A stretch of 64,000 nucleotides of DNA from NCBI GenBank assembly GCA_041398745.1, contig JAWKUB010000006.1, positions 646,473 through 710,472 of the forward strand. The letters run 5' to 3'. This DNA comes from JACKHO01 sp041398745. Lineage in GTDB: Bacteria > Planctomycetota > Planctomycetia > Planctomycetales > Planctomycetaceae. The notes beneath the pieces are model-generated. The model ran no database searches. It was not told the DNA's origin and worked only from the letters and a program-made list of their open reading frames with translations. Below, piece after piece: positions 1 to 11,639 of this stretch. Each line of letters starts with the position of its first letter. Within the stretch, counting starts at the first letter, position 1. The position numbers were made by a program, and so were the translations under genes.

Positions 1-516
1 GACGCTGACTCGTGTGAGTACGCCCGAGAATCCCGTGAGTTGCCCTCGTGCATTCTTCAGCCCTTTGGAAAGCTGTCCGGTCTGGAAGACATCCTGATTT
101 TGATTGTGCCCACTGGACGATGACCCCATGTCCCTCCGTTAAGACCGCTGATATCGCCTCGACGCTATTTTCATTTGCGCCTCGTCGACTGAGCCTCGAT
201 GTGGTCAACGCGGTATCCATCGCTCGGGGTTCAGCTTCTTCTGCTGCCGCCCAGCACATGAGTCAGCACTTCCGCCAATAGCCCCGTCCGCCAGTAGTCG
301 TTTGGCAATGGTTCCAAGTGGTCGAACGCAATCTGGTCCACCGGTTCGGACTCGCTCACCAATCAAGCAACCTCGGCCTGGTCCGGGTCTGTACCGGGAC
401 AGTCGCATCACGAATATTTGGATGGGACTGTCCCTGAGTCGTTTTTTGCCTGACGCACCTGCTGGTCCAGACTGTTGTGAAACTGGTCGCCTCATCGAGA
501 ATTACTTTCGGTAGTT
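1..516. other. no recognisable gene
   Basis: I see no gene I can name here. The segment lies downstream of the broken tail tube gene of the minus-strand phage module, so it probably belongs to the next tail genes. Open frames on both strands are short and lack family motifs. Confidence 0.4.
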
Positions 517-1151
517 CTATAGCGGATAGCTGCCGAAGACTGCCGCTTCACTCTCGCTGAAGAGACGCTGACCTGACTCATCGCACAGCACCAAGCAGAC
601 CGCCGTCGGGGACTTATCGAGTTGTTGCACCTGGAGACAACTCCCCTCTACGACAACCGCCGCACACAAACCGTGGGCAACCTTCAATCGAGACCGCCTT
701 GACCACCGGCTGAAAGCTGATATTGTTAGCTGCTGTTTCTGAGATTCATCAGACCACCCGGTAAAGGTGATTCGGCCCGTGATCCGCACGCTGCAATCGG
801 CGGTCAGGTTGGATTCATCTTCCATGCCCGAGAGCGAGAACGGATGTCAGGAACCCTTCCCAGTCCAGTGCGTGGAGCCATCGGAAAACGTCACCTGCCA
901 CGAGACCGTGCTGGGCGTCTTGGCAAGCGTCTGGAGTTCCTGATGCCCGTGTCCGAGTGGATCGAATAGATGGAGAAGTCGAGAGACCCGTCAGATTTCA
1001 CCGGCTCGGTATGCCTTCTCGCACTACTGCCGAGATGTGTGGTTTCAACTTCTGGGACCGAAGAATCTGGCCTGTCGATGGAGATGACCTGAGCCACTGC
1101 CGTTAATGTAGCGGACACGTCCACCTTGAGAATCGTGCCCCTCACCTGCAT
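517..1151 (-). pseudogene. phage major tail tube protein remnant
   Basis: Broken gene for a phage tail tube protein of the HK97/lambda-like siphophage type. The start (about 1151) reads MQVRGTILKVDVSATLTAVA, followed by the phrase SIDRPDSSVPEVETTHLGSS, which matches the VETTHLGS signature of tail tube subunits. The frame is lost near 890 and resumes on the same strand near 825. The end carries VRITGRITFTG, the typical closing strand of this fold. At least two frameshifts are needed to join the parts. It follows the gp10-like remnant in the order expected for a siphophage morphogenesis module. Confidence 0.65.
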
Positions 1152-1171
1152 GTACTGAGCGTCATAGAACC

Positions 1172-1612
1172 TCAGCTGGTTAGAACTGAGGATTCTAGCG
1201 CCGTCACACCAACCGTGGCCCGCAACCGATGATGGGAAGCCGGCGGTCTGCGGTAGAGGTACTGCTGCGAGGCGTCCATCGGCTCCATGCCGAAGAACTG
1301 CTCGTTGTCCTGACGACTGGCCATGATTTCAGAATCCCCGAAGTCGCCGGTGGCCCGTTGCAGACTCAGGCGAATCGCTCCCGATGATTTCCGAAGTCTC
1401 ACTCAGCCGTTCGAAAAAACGCATCGAACTGGAAACTGGACCTGACCACACCCGCCGCCGCCGTCAGTGTGTGGTCGTGTGGTGTGAGATCAGACGATAG
1501 GCCGAGCAGGATAGACGGGATTCTGGGGCAGGAACCGGGGTGATGCGGGCCCTGCCAAGGTCCGTAATGGCTGTGGTTCCCGACAGAAAACTGTAGCAGT
1601 CCGATTCAATGC
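1172..1612 (-). other. unassigned part of phage module
   Basis: This lies between the gp10-like remnant and the tail tube remnant, where siphophages carry a tail terminator or completion gene of about this length. The minus strand holds a 76-codon frame (1172-1402) that I cannot assign. The position suggests a decayed tail terminator, but no sequence motif supports it. Confidence 0.25.
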
Positions 1613-2016
1613 TCATTTGTTGTTTGCCCTCTCGACTTCGGCCAGACGTCCGGCCTGTGCCGCCTTGCTCGCAGATTCCTGCATGGTGTCAAAGACCGGC
1701 CTCAATGTGGGGCCGGGCCGCAATCCCCACGCCACCATCTCGTACTCGTTCCAAACTCCAAGAACTGGCGATGTAGTTGTCATCCTTGCTTTTGACATCC
1801 ATACTGATGGCAGTCCGTGATTTGCTCTCCGCCCGGATCTTGACCGGGTTTCGCTGTCCTGCCCGAATCCTTCTGAAACCTGCGGACAATCTCGTCCTCC
1901 AATGCACTTCCGCAAGCGGATCGTACCGCCTTCTTGAGCCATTCTCTGGAGCTTAGCACCAGCTTGGCCAACGCCCGGTCTATCTCGGGAATGCCCGTAA
2001 TTGTCAGTCCTCTCAC
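1613..2016 (-). pseudogene. HK97 gp10-like tail completion protein remnant
   Basis: The N-terminal frame (start near 2016) reads RGLTITGIPEIDRALAKL, the usual opening of HK97-gp10 family phage proteins, in which a short strand is followed by an amphipathic helix. The reading frame shifts around 1900 and again further left, where DNYIASSW and similar fragments appear in other frames. The family acts in closing the head-tail interface. Its start overlaps the end of the head-tail adaptor remnant by a few bases, as in live phages, so the gene order survived although the reading frames did not. Confidence 0.6.
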
Positions 2017-2236
2017 GCAACCTCCTGCACATCACCACCAGTTCGATGTTCCGCTCGTCGGTGTTGAGGATGTTGATGATCTGCAACACCCGCTCGCCCA
2101 GCTTGAGGCGATCCGCAGCAGACAGTGTGGTGTATCGCAGCGTCACCTGATGCGTGGTCTCCGTCGATGGCTGCACCGCTGTTTCCGCCTGCTGCCAGAA
2201 AGTACTCCACACGTCCCCAGACCGTCGCCACGTCAC
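2013..2236 (-). pseudogene. phage head-tail adaptor (SPP1 gp16-like) remnant
   Basis: The frame starting at 2236 contains TTHQVTLRYTTLSAADRLKL and then GERVLQIINILNTDERNIEL, ending in VVMCRR. This is the core of the phage head-tail joining family (SPP1 gp16/HK97 gp10-neighbour type): a beta strand with RY, a GERxFxI strand and a closing DERNxELxxxC strand. The N-terminal part is short and the frame runs on into the gp10-like region, so it has lost its own stop by frameshift. Neighbours on both sides are head and connector genes. Confidence 0.6.
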
Positions 2237-2292
2237 TCCATGACTCAGCCTTTGCCCTGTGTCATCACGAGTAACGGAGCGGTTCTGGATGG

Positions 2293-2860
2293 TCAGAGGA
2301 TGTCGTAGTAGACCCGGTCTTCATGAGTAATCCCCCCAGCGTTCGCTATCAAGCAGTGTACAGAGGGACCACGGAACCCATTACAATGGTTCCGGTGACA
2401 ACAGGGCCCTGAATTCAAAAACGGAAAAGTGACACCATAATCAGACAGGCCAGCCGGACGCTGTCGGTGGCAGATTTCCCAGCCGGTACTGAATCTGCAC
2501 GGTACTGAGCGGTCATCCACAGACGGAAATTCCGTGATGAATCCAGCTTGCCGTGGGAACATCGGTGTCCACCCTGTACCCGGACGAGTCCCATGTGTCG
2601 TCAGGACATCGCTGATGTAATACTTGGCGAAGTCCACGGAGGCCAACGGGGATGGGCCAGTTGGTCCGGCCAGTTGGCCCCCGTGTAGCTCCAATGTCCG
2701 TTCTCCAATCGACGTCTGACAGTAATGCTCGCGTTGCTGGCCTTGCCGCAGAAATCAGCAAGGTCAGGTAAGTGTCTTCGGCGTCATGTGAACGGCGACT
2801 GTGCGACTTCACGCTGTCAGGTGGACTGGTTCCGAGGGTCCGGTGACGAGGCAGGATCAC
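2293..2860 (-). pseudogene. phage head-tail connector (gp6-like) remnant
   Basis: Two minus-strand frames together spell a gp6-type connector. One contains ASVDFAKYYISDVLTTHG, close to the family phrase in which a value, VxxVKYYD and D-x-L occur together. The other carries the N-terminal helical part upstream. The later part, with RFSTGW then CLI, resembles the RFTAGY and helical end of the family. At least two frameshifts separate the pieces. It sits between capsid and head-tail adaptor, the standard place for this connector. Confidence 0.55.
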
Positions 2861-3077
2861 GACACCTCCCGACGCTTCCGTGGTTTCTTGATCGTCGCAA
2901 TGCCAGCATTCAACAGACGAGGGCTTTCCGGTTCACACGATCTCAGAGGAATTCAGTTCCTTTACGCAGCGACAGGGACCGGTGACAACAGGTTGTGGCA
3001 AGATGATGAGTTCCATGCTGGGGATCATCCCGCGGGGGGAAATCCGGCAGGCAACGCACCTGCCGGGCAATGAAAAC

Positions 3078-3320
3078 TCAATCAACAGATTGAGCCTTAC
3101 TCCACAAATTCGACATCGGTGTCCCACCCCTGACATTGATGGTGACATTCACATCAGGCTGGGCAGGCTGACAGGGCTGAGATAACCAGCGCATCCAGTG
3201 CTGTTCCTGCTGTACAGAGAACTCCACTTGTTCACCGGCATGGTACACCCGGTCCACTCCAGCCATGCCCCGTGGCAACGAACTATATCCCTTACGATGC
3301 GGCATTGGCGAAGTGGACAC
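3078..3320 (-). pseudogene. small phage-module ORF, unknown
   Basis: An 80-codon minus-strand frame between the capsid and connector remnants. It ends QPDVNVTINVRGGTPMSNLW and has no family I recognise. It could be a decoration or small accessory gene of the head module, or an accidental frame. Only its position argues for coding. Confidence 0.25.
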
Positions 3321-4440
3321 GGCATTGCTGTTGGTGCAGTTACCATCCGCCCGGACCCAGCATCATCACCTGACCTGAAGTTTGCTCGCGAAGGCCGAGT
3401 CATCGAACTGCAACAGCTCCGCACTTTGACACGACGAATCTGTAGAACGAGAAGTCGCCGTACAGGATGCTTTTCGCACTGGCTCCCATATCCGCCATAT
3501 CTGAAGCTGATGATGTACGGAATCCCGTCCAGCGTGGCCGGGATACCGGCGCGCAATGTTGCCAGCGTTCCAGAGTGGTCTTCAGGAACCATCCAGCGTT
3601 TCTTGAGGGCCAAGAACGTGGCGTCCGAAAACATCAGTTTGGCTCCCGCCCGGTAAGGACGTGGCAAGCTGTGGATCAGGTCCAGCACTCCGCCAGGGTG
3701 GACGGTAGCGTAATTCGCTCCGACCTTACCTCTTGAGTCGAAGCGCAGTCACGTCAGTCTTTCAGCTGGATGAGCTGGTTCCGGTGCTGTAGTAGCCGTT
3801 CTGGACATCGGCCAGACGCTCAGTCAACGCACGAGCCAGAGCGTCTTCAATCGGGTGCATCACGTCCGGCACGATGTAGCACCAGCCGCACGACCTTGCT
3901 AACAGCGCATAGGCACCCAGCACAACCTCACCCGTGGTCGGGTCATCATTGTTGTCAGTCGTCACGTCCCTTCACCGAGCAGCGTTCGCTGGTGTTGGCG
4001 GTGTCATCAAAGTGTAGGACTGGCAAATCCTGACCGGCGGTCGATGATTTCCGCACTGGCCAGTGCCAGTGTGTCCAGTTCTCTGAGGTAGTATTCGTAT
4101 TTGTTCCAGAATCCTCAGGGACAAACTCGGCCCCTTCGTGACGTCCCTTGGTCAGGGTACGGACTTCAGGGCAGCACGCGCCCGGAGCGGAGGAACCGCT
4201 CAAAGGTGTGTTCCTGTTTTGGTTCCGTGTTTCGCGATTGGCTCCCGGCCAATGCGTTCTCTCGATGGCTCGTTCATGTCCGCCTTGCTGTTCCTTCGCG
4301 AACTTCAGCGAATGGTTTCGCTTCGTTGTAGCTGGTCAACTCCCGGATTTCTTCGCTGTGGGTGCCCTTTCGCCGGTTCCTGACCTTAGCGGCTCGCTCC
4401 AGAATTGCCCCGGCCTACCGATGAGCGTCTGAGCTTGCTC
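3320..4440 (-). pseudogene. HK97-fold major capsid protein remnant
   Basis: Decayed major capsid gene spread over at least four frames. From the 5' side they show a coiled segment with EEIRELTSYNEAKPFAE, then EVRTLTKG and EGAEFVPED (the start of the mature HK97 capsid), then DLPVLHFDDTANTSERC, which matches the LPxPTVDDTANTGE strand. The 3' part has LDLIHSLPRPYRAGAKLMFS followed by ATLDGIPYII, the classical sequence where the subunit folds back before the E-loop partner strand. The length suits a subunit of about 350-400 residues with a propeptide. No single open frame covers more than half of it. Confidence 0.75.
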
Positions 4441-5062
4441 ACGCTTTGCTTTTCGGATCCGGCGATACATGTGCCTCCAAGAAATGTTGATCTGCTGGCG
4501 CAAACTGTGAATCACTCGGCGAATGCAGACAGCACCATTGACTCGGTGAATTCTCTGTATCTATGCTGATGTTCTGGATTTCTCTCCCGAATATTTCGCT
4601 TCCCGGTTGAAAGGAATGAAATGGCAAACTTCCGAGTCGAGAGAATTCTCGTCACACTCGATGAGAGCATCCCTGATTTCAACCATTTGGAGGCGGTAGA
4701 TAAGCGTGAAGATCTAGCTTCTTTTTTGGCTCAACCTCGACAGTGAGGCTGAACCAGTGAGGGTTTACGCCGTTGAACGAATTTGCAGTCGCACCGTTTC
4801 AACGACCACAAAATTTTCACCGTCCGCATGGGGACTGGAGATCGGCGTTCGAGGGCTTGCTCAGCTTGTAGAGTTGCTGGTTGGGGCGAGCAACCAATCC
4901 GTATGGCTACACGGCTGGAAATAGTGTGGTAGCAGTTGTCAGCGCTGAGCAGTTGGAAGAGGTTCTTTGTAAGGGCAGATGAATGTGACCGCAGTTTCCA
5001 CCTAGCACTGAGAGATTTAGAGTAGCGATTTTGATGCTGCATCTGCAGCGATTCGCCGTTCG
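4441..5062. other. no recognisable gene
   Basis: A segment between the capsid and prohead protease remnants. No frame on either strand shows a family motif. In HK97-type phages a scaffold-like region or capsid N-terminal delta domain may lie here, so it may be worn-out capsid sequence. Confidence 0.35.
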
Positions 5063-5609
5063 TTACGGGCGGTGTGGTTTACGGTCTGACGCTTGACTGT
5101 TCAGGCTCACTGAAATCTTTCTGCACCCGACAGGTAAGCTGGTTGGTACACATCCATACTTCACCCGGACCGGTACCGATACCAAGTCCCTGGACAATCG
5201 TGTCGCCGGTCTTGGTCCAGTTGTCGTCGAGTACCCAGAACCCGAAGCTGAACCCGTCACTGTCCCCATGCCGAACACTTCCAGAGCGTCTCTGCTCCAT
5301 GAAGTCCAGACGGGGAAATCTCGATTTGTAGTCCTTCGGGACTGTCGGTCAGTTTCAGCGTACCCGTCGAACGCCGTCCCATGACTTTCTCTTGGTCATG
5401 CTGAAACAGGCTCCAGACTTCTGACCGCTGCCCAAAGCTGGGCGAAACGCTGACGGCAGAATGCTCCTGAAAGCCTCCCAAGTCTTGGGACAACACGTTG
5501 TAGGGGATGAGGCCCAAATAGTGTCGCCGTCTGCTCGTACCTCAGCAGGCATTACTCGAATTTCATAGTTCTCAGACTGCTTGTTCATTGTTCTCCATGT
5601 GGCGAGCAA
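5063..5609 (-). pseudogene. HK97-type prohead protease remnant
   Basis: Three minus-strand frames, each right for part of the way, spell a prohead protease. The first has NYEIRVMPAEVRADGDTIWG and later ILPSAFRPAL, the second LSQDLGGFQEH, LFQHDQEKVMGRRSTGTLKL and EGLQIEIS, and the third RHGDSDGFSFGFWVLDDNW. These correspond to the opening strand, the catalytic His region (NHD-like, here QHD) and the GDVSGMSFGF strand with the catalytic Ser region. The enzyme matures the capsid during assembly. The pieces are joined only by several one-base frameshifts, so no functional product is possible. Confidence 0.8.
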
Positions 5610-5696
5610 ATGCCTGGATGGCTAAGCCAGGTGTTTCTGCACCGGCAGGCTCGCCGCAGTTGCCGATAACGGGTCCGGCAATGTCGCTCGGCAAAC

Positions 5697-6900
5697 TTAT
5701 CTCCATTCGCCGAGCCTGTTCCCTTTGCGGTCATCACTGACCGAATTGCCTGGCGACTGCCTGATGCTTTTGAAGAAGTCTTTCCCCCAGATAATCAGGT
5801 CTTCGGGGGAATGCTTCTTGGCCGCACGTTCAATCGCTTTGATTTCTTTGGTTGTGACTCTGTTCAGGCAGTCCCGAAAGACCGGCTTCAAATCCAAAGA
5901 CCTGTCAATTGACAGGTTTGTCCCACCACACCGGCAGAATGCTGAGCTTCCAATGGGAGTCATGCTGAGAGGGCGGTAGTGACCGTCACCATTCTCCACA
6001 GGCGACAGGTTTTTCTTCCGGCGATCTCGTTGATGCTGTACCAGCCCCACTGACCGCCAGTCCTGAAACTCGTCCTCGGACTTCTGATCGCCTCGCACAA
6101 ACTCGCCGGTCGAACCTGATGTAGTACCGGGACTTCTTCTTCCAACCGAGCCATGTTGAGTTCCGCTTCCAGCTTGCGGACCACGGCCTGATGCAATTCC
6201 GATAGAAGTTGATCCCCATGTGTTCGACACTGGCAAACTCATGGAACCTTCCGTGACCGCCATCATGTGGTTGCTGGGTACATGGAAGATTCTGAGGTGA
6301 TATCCAGCGTGAAGAGCCCGCTGTTCACGAACTGAGCTTGGTCTGTGAATGTTGAGTGGGGTCCATCCTTCCAGCAGATGAGTGGCCCAATCGCCCGGTC
6401 ACTCTTTAGTGTTGACGTCAACTGGGTCCGCAGCAGATTCCTCTTTTTCACGAGCTGGTCCCGAGCATCACCGGATTGTGACATCGCCTGCGTTGGCTGC
6501 TGCTTCAAAGAACCGGTTGCCATTCCGGTCCATGTCAGGCTGAGGTAGCTGGAATGGCGGAGCATGAACACGGGAGGAAATCCCCCAGCACGCCATCCTT
6601 CGTGCAAGCCTTACAGCGCGCGGCGTTGCAGCAGGTGGTTCCAGTTATCGAGTGATTCCGCTGATGGTCACTTCATAGATGAACCGGCCGTGCGTTGATT
6701 CGAGATGGGTCTCACCCGATGATTGTCGAGCGGATAAATGGCGATGGGCCGAGCCTTCGTAATCAACAAGCCTGGTAGTTCCGCACAGCAACACCCCCGC
6801 CGAGCAGACTCTCCAACTAGCCAATGCTGGTCATCGGATTCGGCTGGAGCCATCAGCCTCGCCACCGGATGCCCGTCCACCCGCTCCCGCCATCCTTGCG
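5697..6900 (-). pseudogene. phage portal protein remnant
   Basis: Fragments of a HK97-type portal protein in several minus-strand frames. The clearest is the C-terminal part, where GGQWGWYSINEIAGRK in one frame continues as LSPVENGDGHYRPLSMTPIG in another, matching the portal phrase about WYSxNEIRxxENLxPVExGD and the following LNMxP. Further upstream are a helix with DARDQLVKKRNLL and a short stretch with HVP-like residues. The 5' limit is uncertain. The portal would form the DNA channel at the capsid vertex. It lies 5' of the protease as in intact phages. Confidence 0.65.
5900..5917. repeat. 18-bp palindrome, copy 1
   Basis: Perfect palindrome ACCTGTCAATTGACAGGT inside the portal remnant. 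It is one of five copies confined to the left decayed element. Confidence 0.8.
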
Positions 6901-7022
6901 TTCATAGCGTGGACGGACAGCGTGGCGAGCTGGTCCGAGCGATCAGATCAATACAGGACCGCAACGTGACCAGTTGGAGCGAAGTGTCTTCTGTGACGAT
7001 GACGCTGGGCGAATCAGAGTAG

Positions 7023-8189
7023 TTGCCCAGATTCAGAAGGCTTGAGGCAGTGATTGCACGAGATTCAGGTTTGCGAGAATAGCCAAGAGAACATACGGGT
7101 ATGTATGATACACGAATTACGGGGCGGAACTACACATGACTCAGTGCAACTGCAAATGCCAAAATTGATCTGCTTGCTACTGCAAAATCCGCGGAAGAGT
7201 CTGTTGCGAATCAGCTGAACATACGAGTGGCATGTCAATCTTGGTGTTGCCGGTGCCATTGGCTTCCTTACGTTCAAGATTGCAGGCACGTGTTCCATGT
7301 ATCCTGATATGGAGCCCTTCTTTGGCTATCTCGCTTCCATAGTCAATTATTCGAAGTGGGACCGAAGCTGTTCAACGTGGGCACACCTACGACCGGAACG
7401 TAAAGAATCGGGCGATGGATGAAGTCCAGAAACAGCTGGTATTGTTGTCGATGAAGCACACCAACTGAACGAGAGGTGCATGGAAAGGTCGTGTGTGGTT
7501 TCATGGCGCGATGATGTTAGTCATTGGTTGCCATTTGGACAATGCAACCTCAATCAAGTGAGCCGAGCGGATTTCATCTCGATCTGCGTTACAACCGAAC
7601 TGAGCAATTGTCCGATTAGATGAAAGGAACGTGTTTAAAGGCGAATCATATGATTTCATCTACAAACATGATTGAAGTCGTTGATGCGGTCGGCATCACG
7701 CCTTCTATTGCCTTGAACCATCAATAGGATTGTGCCAGATACCTCTGGGTTAACACGGTGATAACGAAACAGTCGTCATGTCACGGCGGAAAAGTAAAGC
7801 GATCTAATCCCGAGATTCCATCCAGTAATGTGTATGTCCTCCTTGGGAGCGTCTTGCTCAATGAGATCAAGATTGGTGACGAATGGCTCAATATCCAACG
7901 TCGGGCACCAATCGAAACCATGTTGGCGTTGGAATCAGATAGAGAATGGCAAACAGCGTGGCAAAGATCATGAATGATCAAGCAACCGTCCCGTTGAACG
8001 GCCGTAGTCCGACAGCATCCAGAACGGCCACCAGAGCCACGAGCCTAGCCAGTTGGTCCAATTTGCGTGATACCATTTCTCCCAGTTCTGGCGACGGACG
8101 TTGTATTCAGATCGGCACGCATTCAGGGCGATGCAGCACAGACAAGTCCAACGCCGTTGAAATTTGTGTTATGGTCGTAGCGGCATGAT
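7023..8189. other. no recognisable gene
   Basis: More than 1 kb with only short frames on both strands and no family motif that I can name. It separates the portal remnant from the pentapeptide-repeat remnant. Since portal and terminase are normally adjacent, this stretch may be inserted or heavily worn sequence. Confidence 0.4.
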
Positions 8190-8911
8190 TCGGTGAACAG
8201 GTTTCGCCATCAACGACTGCATACGAAAAGTCGGATTCATCGATTTCGCAATCTCTGAATTCGGCCTAGCAATTTGGGTTTCGCAGTCAGCGTTGCTCGA
8301 TATCACAAGTTCCAGATGCGAGTCACGGCGAGGCATCTCGCAAGAATAACTCCTGACATATCCGTGCGAACGACAATTGCTTTGTTTAAGTTGACACCTG
8401 TGAGATCGACTTCCGACAGATCGACTGAGTTGATCCTAGCACCTTCAAGATTCGCATCGAGAAGTCGGGTGCAGTTCAATTGGTTTTTACTTAACTTGGC
8501 CTTGTTGAAATTTGCCCTATGAATGTTCGCCCCCTCAAATCTGTTTCCAAGAGTTCTGCTTCTCGCAAATCGGCATACTGAAGAACTGAGTTATTCAGTT
8601 TCGCCCTGCCAAATCTGCAAGTTGCAACTGAACAGCGAATGAATTTGCCCTCACACCAGATTTGCCATTATCAATTGCTGCCGACTTCGGTTTTGCAGCT
8701 CTGCAGGTTTGCTCGTTCAAGATTCGCAAATTCTAATCGGAGAGCCTTCTCAAGATTTGCGGTATTCAAATCAACTCCCCACAGATCGGCTCCCCGCAAG
8801 TTGATTTGTTTACCCGGATGCCTCCCTCCACTCGTTCAACCCAGCCGTGCCCTTCTCCCGAATCAACGCAACGAGTTCTTCATCGTACTCTGGCTTCTGG
8901 TCTTCACTCAT
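8190..8911 (-). pseudogene. pentapeptide-repeat protein remnant
   Basis: Reading the minus strand from an ATG at 8911 gives MSEDQKPEYDEELVALIREK and then runs of A(D/N)LxxA repeats, for example GADLWGVDLNTANLEKA, EFANLERANLQS, YADLREAELLETDL, GANIHRANFNKAKLSKNQL and DANLEGAR. Such repeats fold into a right-handed quadrilateral helix, and the function is usually unknown. At least four frameshifts or stops break the reading frame. Its place inside a phage head module, between terminase and portal, is unusual and suggests a cargo gene inserted into the prophage before decay. Confidence 0.7.
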
Positions 8912-9079
8912 CTCTCATCTCCTGTACCCAAGGGAAACGCCATCAGGTGAAGAGTGGATCAAAAATCTCGGCTCAAAGCCAGATAGAGCAATCGTCAGGC
9001 AAGCCAAGCTGATTCAAATTCTGAGGTTGCGACCACATCGCCATTCCCAAAGCAATGATAAGACTTGTTGCTCCGTCAA

Positions 9080-10560
9080 TCTTGTCCCGTTTTCTGCGTA
9101 GCCGGTTCGATGGCCTGATGTTCCTGGCAGCGTCTCTGCAAATCACATTGACATGCAGTAGTCCAGCACGGGTGAGCCAGATTGCATGAGGGTCCGGTCG
9201 ATCACCAGCTTTTCAAGGCGAGCCGTGGGTCTGCCCATCGACTCAAATCCGGGCCGAACCACTTTACCTCGTAGCCATCTTCAATGAGTCCTTGAGCCAC
9301 GTCGCAGGCATGAGACCTGTCAGCACCAATCTCTGACCCGGTACTTCACTGCAAATCTCATTGATCTCAGCCCGAATCTATGGAAGTCTAGGAAGTCACC
9401 AGAACAGACTCGAATGTGACCAGCATCCCGCCAATGGTCATAAGGAACCTGCTCGATTTGACTCCGTTTGTAACGTCCGCTGAGGGACACAAACAGAAGT
9501 AAGGACGGACATGAAAACACCATCGACATCGAACAACAAACACGAAGGCTGAGAGGTCATTCACGGGAGCCAAGTCCAGACTGCCCCAGCAGGGATAGTC
9601 CCGCAGGTCAATCTCGGGACCACGACACGCATCCCAGAGGCTCATGTCCAACCACTCTGCCTAAGGAGTCAATGGGGACGTTGAGGAAGTATTGTTGAAG
9701 TAGCTGCCCTGAGGGGAATCTTTCGGGCCAACACAAACTCATATCTTCCTGGTGAAAGCTCTCATGCAGGGAAGTCCCCCATCGCCGGGTTCACGGACTT
9801 CCAGACGCCTCGTGAAGTCCAGTCGGCTTTCTCGTTGGCGTAGTACAAACAGGCCAGATACTTCGTTGCTGTACTGGCCGCTTGCTTTCACTTGCCGTTC
9901 TCAATGCCGCCCCTTCAGACGACGGGCATACTCAAACTCTTCAGAGGCGATGGAGTTCCTGTCGCTGGTTTGCGTGCTGATGAGAATGGTGAGGGGATTG
10001 GCTCTGGCTCCGAACCCTGTTGTCAGGCCGCATGAAGTCGTCGATGTTTTGCTGTGCAAAAGCACAGGCTCCGTCCAGTACGAGAGTGTGGGAGAGTACC
10101 CATGTAGCATCACCGCCACTGGTGACGGCAGCGTAGAAGCTGTTGGTGGCCTCACAGACGATGCGGCATTTGCTGGGAATGATCTCACAGAGTTTGCTGG
10201 AGGTGTCATCGGCCTGGATCATCTGACACATGGCATCAAAGATTCGTGACGCCTGTTCCTGAGTCGCAGCCGCAGACAGAACTTGCCGCTCTGCCCAAGC
10301 AACAGGGCGAACAAACAGATGGCAGCGGCAATTTGCGTTTTCCCGTTCGTGGAAGCAGCAGGAACATCTTCGAGACTATCCAAGTTGACCGTCTCTGGTC
10401 CTGAATAGTGCTTCAATGATTTGCTGCTGCCACGGTCTCGCGAGCGCAAACGGCTGGCCCGAATGATCGCCGACCAGCGTGAGATTCTGAATGAACTGAG
10501 CGTCTGGAGATGAAAGGTCCACTCAGTAGGTAGTGTTTCTGGAATTCAAAGGGCCAGATT
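9080..10560 (-). pseudogene. phage terminase large subunit remnant
   Basis: Broken DNA-packaging motor gene. In order on the minus strand are an ATPase part with VPAASTNGKTQIAAAICLFA (the Walker A region, here ASTNGKT), the strand KLCEIIPSKCRIVCEATNSF, then GARANPLTILISTQTSDRNS followed by EEFEYARRLKG, and finally the nuclease part LRDYPCWGSLDLAPVNDLSA with FVFVVR. All are signatures of the HK97-type large subunit, and the last is the RNase-H-like nuclease opening with its catalytic Asp. They occupy at least three frames. Live homologs are about 500-560 residues, which fits the span. Confidence 0.8.
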
Positions 10561-11639
10561 TTGTTTCGCAGTTTGCAGGACATCTTAACGTCATTCTTTT
10601 GAATCTGGCGTGACACTTTGTCTACACCAAAATGAAGCAATACCGTTATCGAAGTTGCTCAAGAATTTGATGCTCCAAGTTGCTCAGATGGCTTCCGATT
10701 CAACCAAACTTTGCTGAATCATCTATCAACGATTCTTGATAAGAATTTTGGCAAAGGTAGGTTCACATCAGTATTTCGTGTAGAGGTCCGTAGAACGAGA
10801 TTGCTTTCCAGTCGCAAACACATTGAGAACTTCAGTTACGCAAACAGGACTGGTAAAGACGGTGATCGTCGCTTGAAAATCTTGCCGCTGAGTGGAAATT
10901 GTCTCCTTAGTCACCACCGAGCGTGAATTGGTTAAACAATGTCTTTGAAAGACTTCATGCTCCATGACTCTGAGATTTGGAGTTGAGATGAGATCGATGC
11001 GGGGATTCACTGAGAGTTCTCCAATGGCAAACACGTCATCGTTGTAGATGGCCAGAATCACTTGCTATGAAACGTTCGAGAGCGTTAATTGAGTTGGGAC
11101 TTCGAACTGAGCCTACGCAAATCTCAGTCTCACTTACTCCACAAATGGCTCATTCCATCAAGGCACAGCTTGGTAAGGAAGTCCTCGCTGGATACCGTGA
11201 CAGATGGACGTTGCGAGGCGATTGACCTATCGAGTGATACTGAGTTTTGTCCCGTAGTTGAAGCTGTACTACCGGGACAGCGAACACGAAAGCTGTGGCA
11301 AAAGAACCGTGGCACCAGTTCAACATTGACGGCAATTCATGATTGACTCCGTGACAGGGGCACCACGCAGTGGTTTGTGACTGGAATTACCGGAATCGGA
11401 TTCTTGGATTGCTACTTTATGCACCGCCTCCAGAGAAAGTCCGGTGGGCCGATGTGCCAGAGCAGATTACAAAGCCGGTTGAACCATGATGGTGAACCTG
11501 TCGAGCAGCTTCCCATTGAGGCTCGCTGTAGACGCAGAAACTCACCTGCCAATTGACAGGTCGGGAACCATTGACCGTGGCTCCAAGCCAGAAATGGAAT
11601 TTCCACTGGCGATGACTATTGAATCCTGAATGCTAGAGT
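10561..11639. other. no recognisable gene
   Basis: About 1 kb with short frames only. Packaging small-terminase or HNH genes would be expected upstream of the terminase, but I see no motif for either. A palindrome copy lies at 11544-11561. Confidence 0.35.
11544..11561. repeat. 18-bp palindrome, copy 2
   Basis: ACCTGCCAATTGACAGGT, one mismatch from the perfect palindrome at 5900. Confidence 0.7.
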
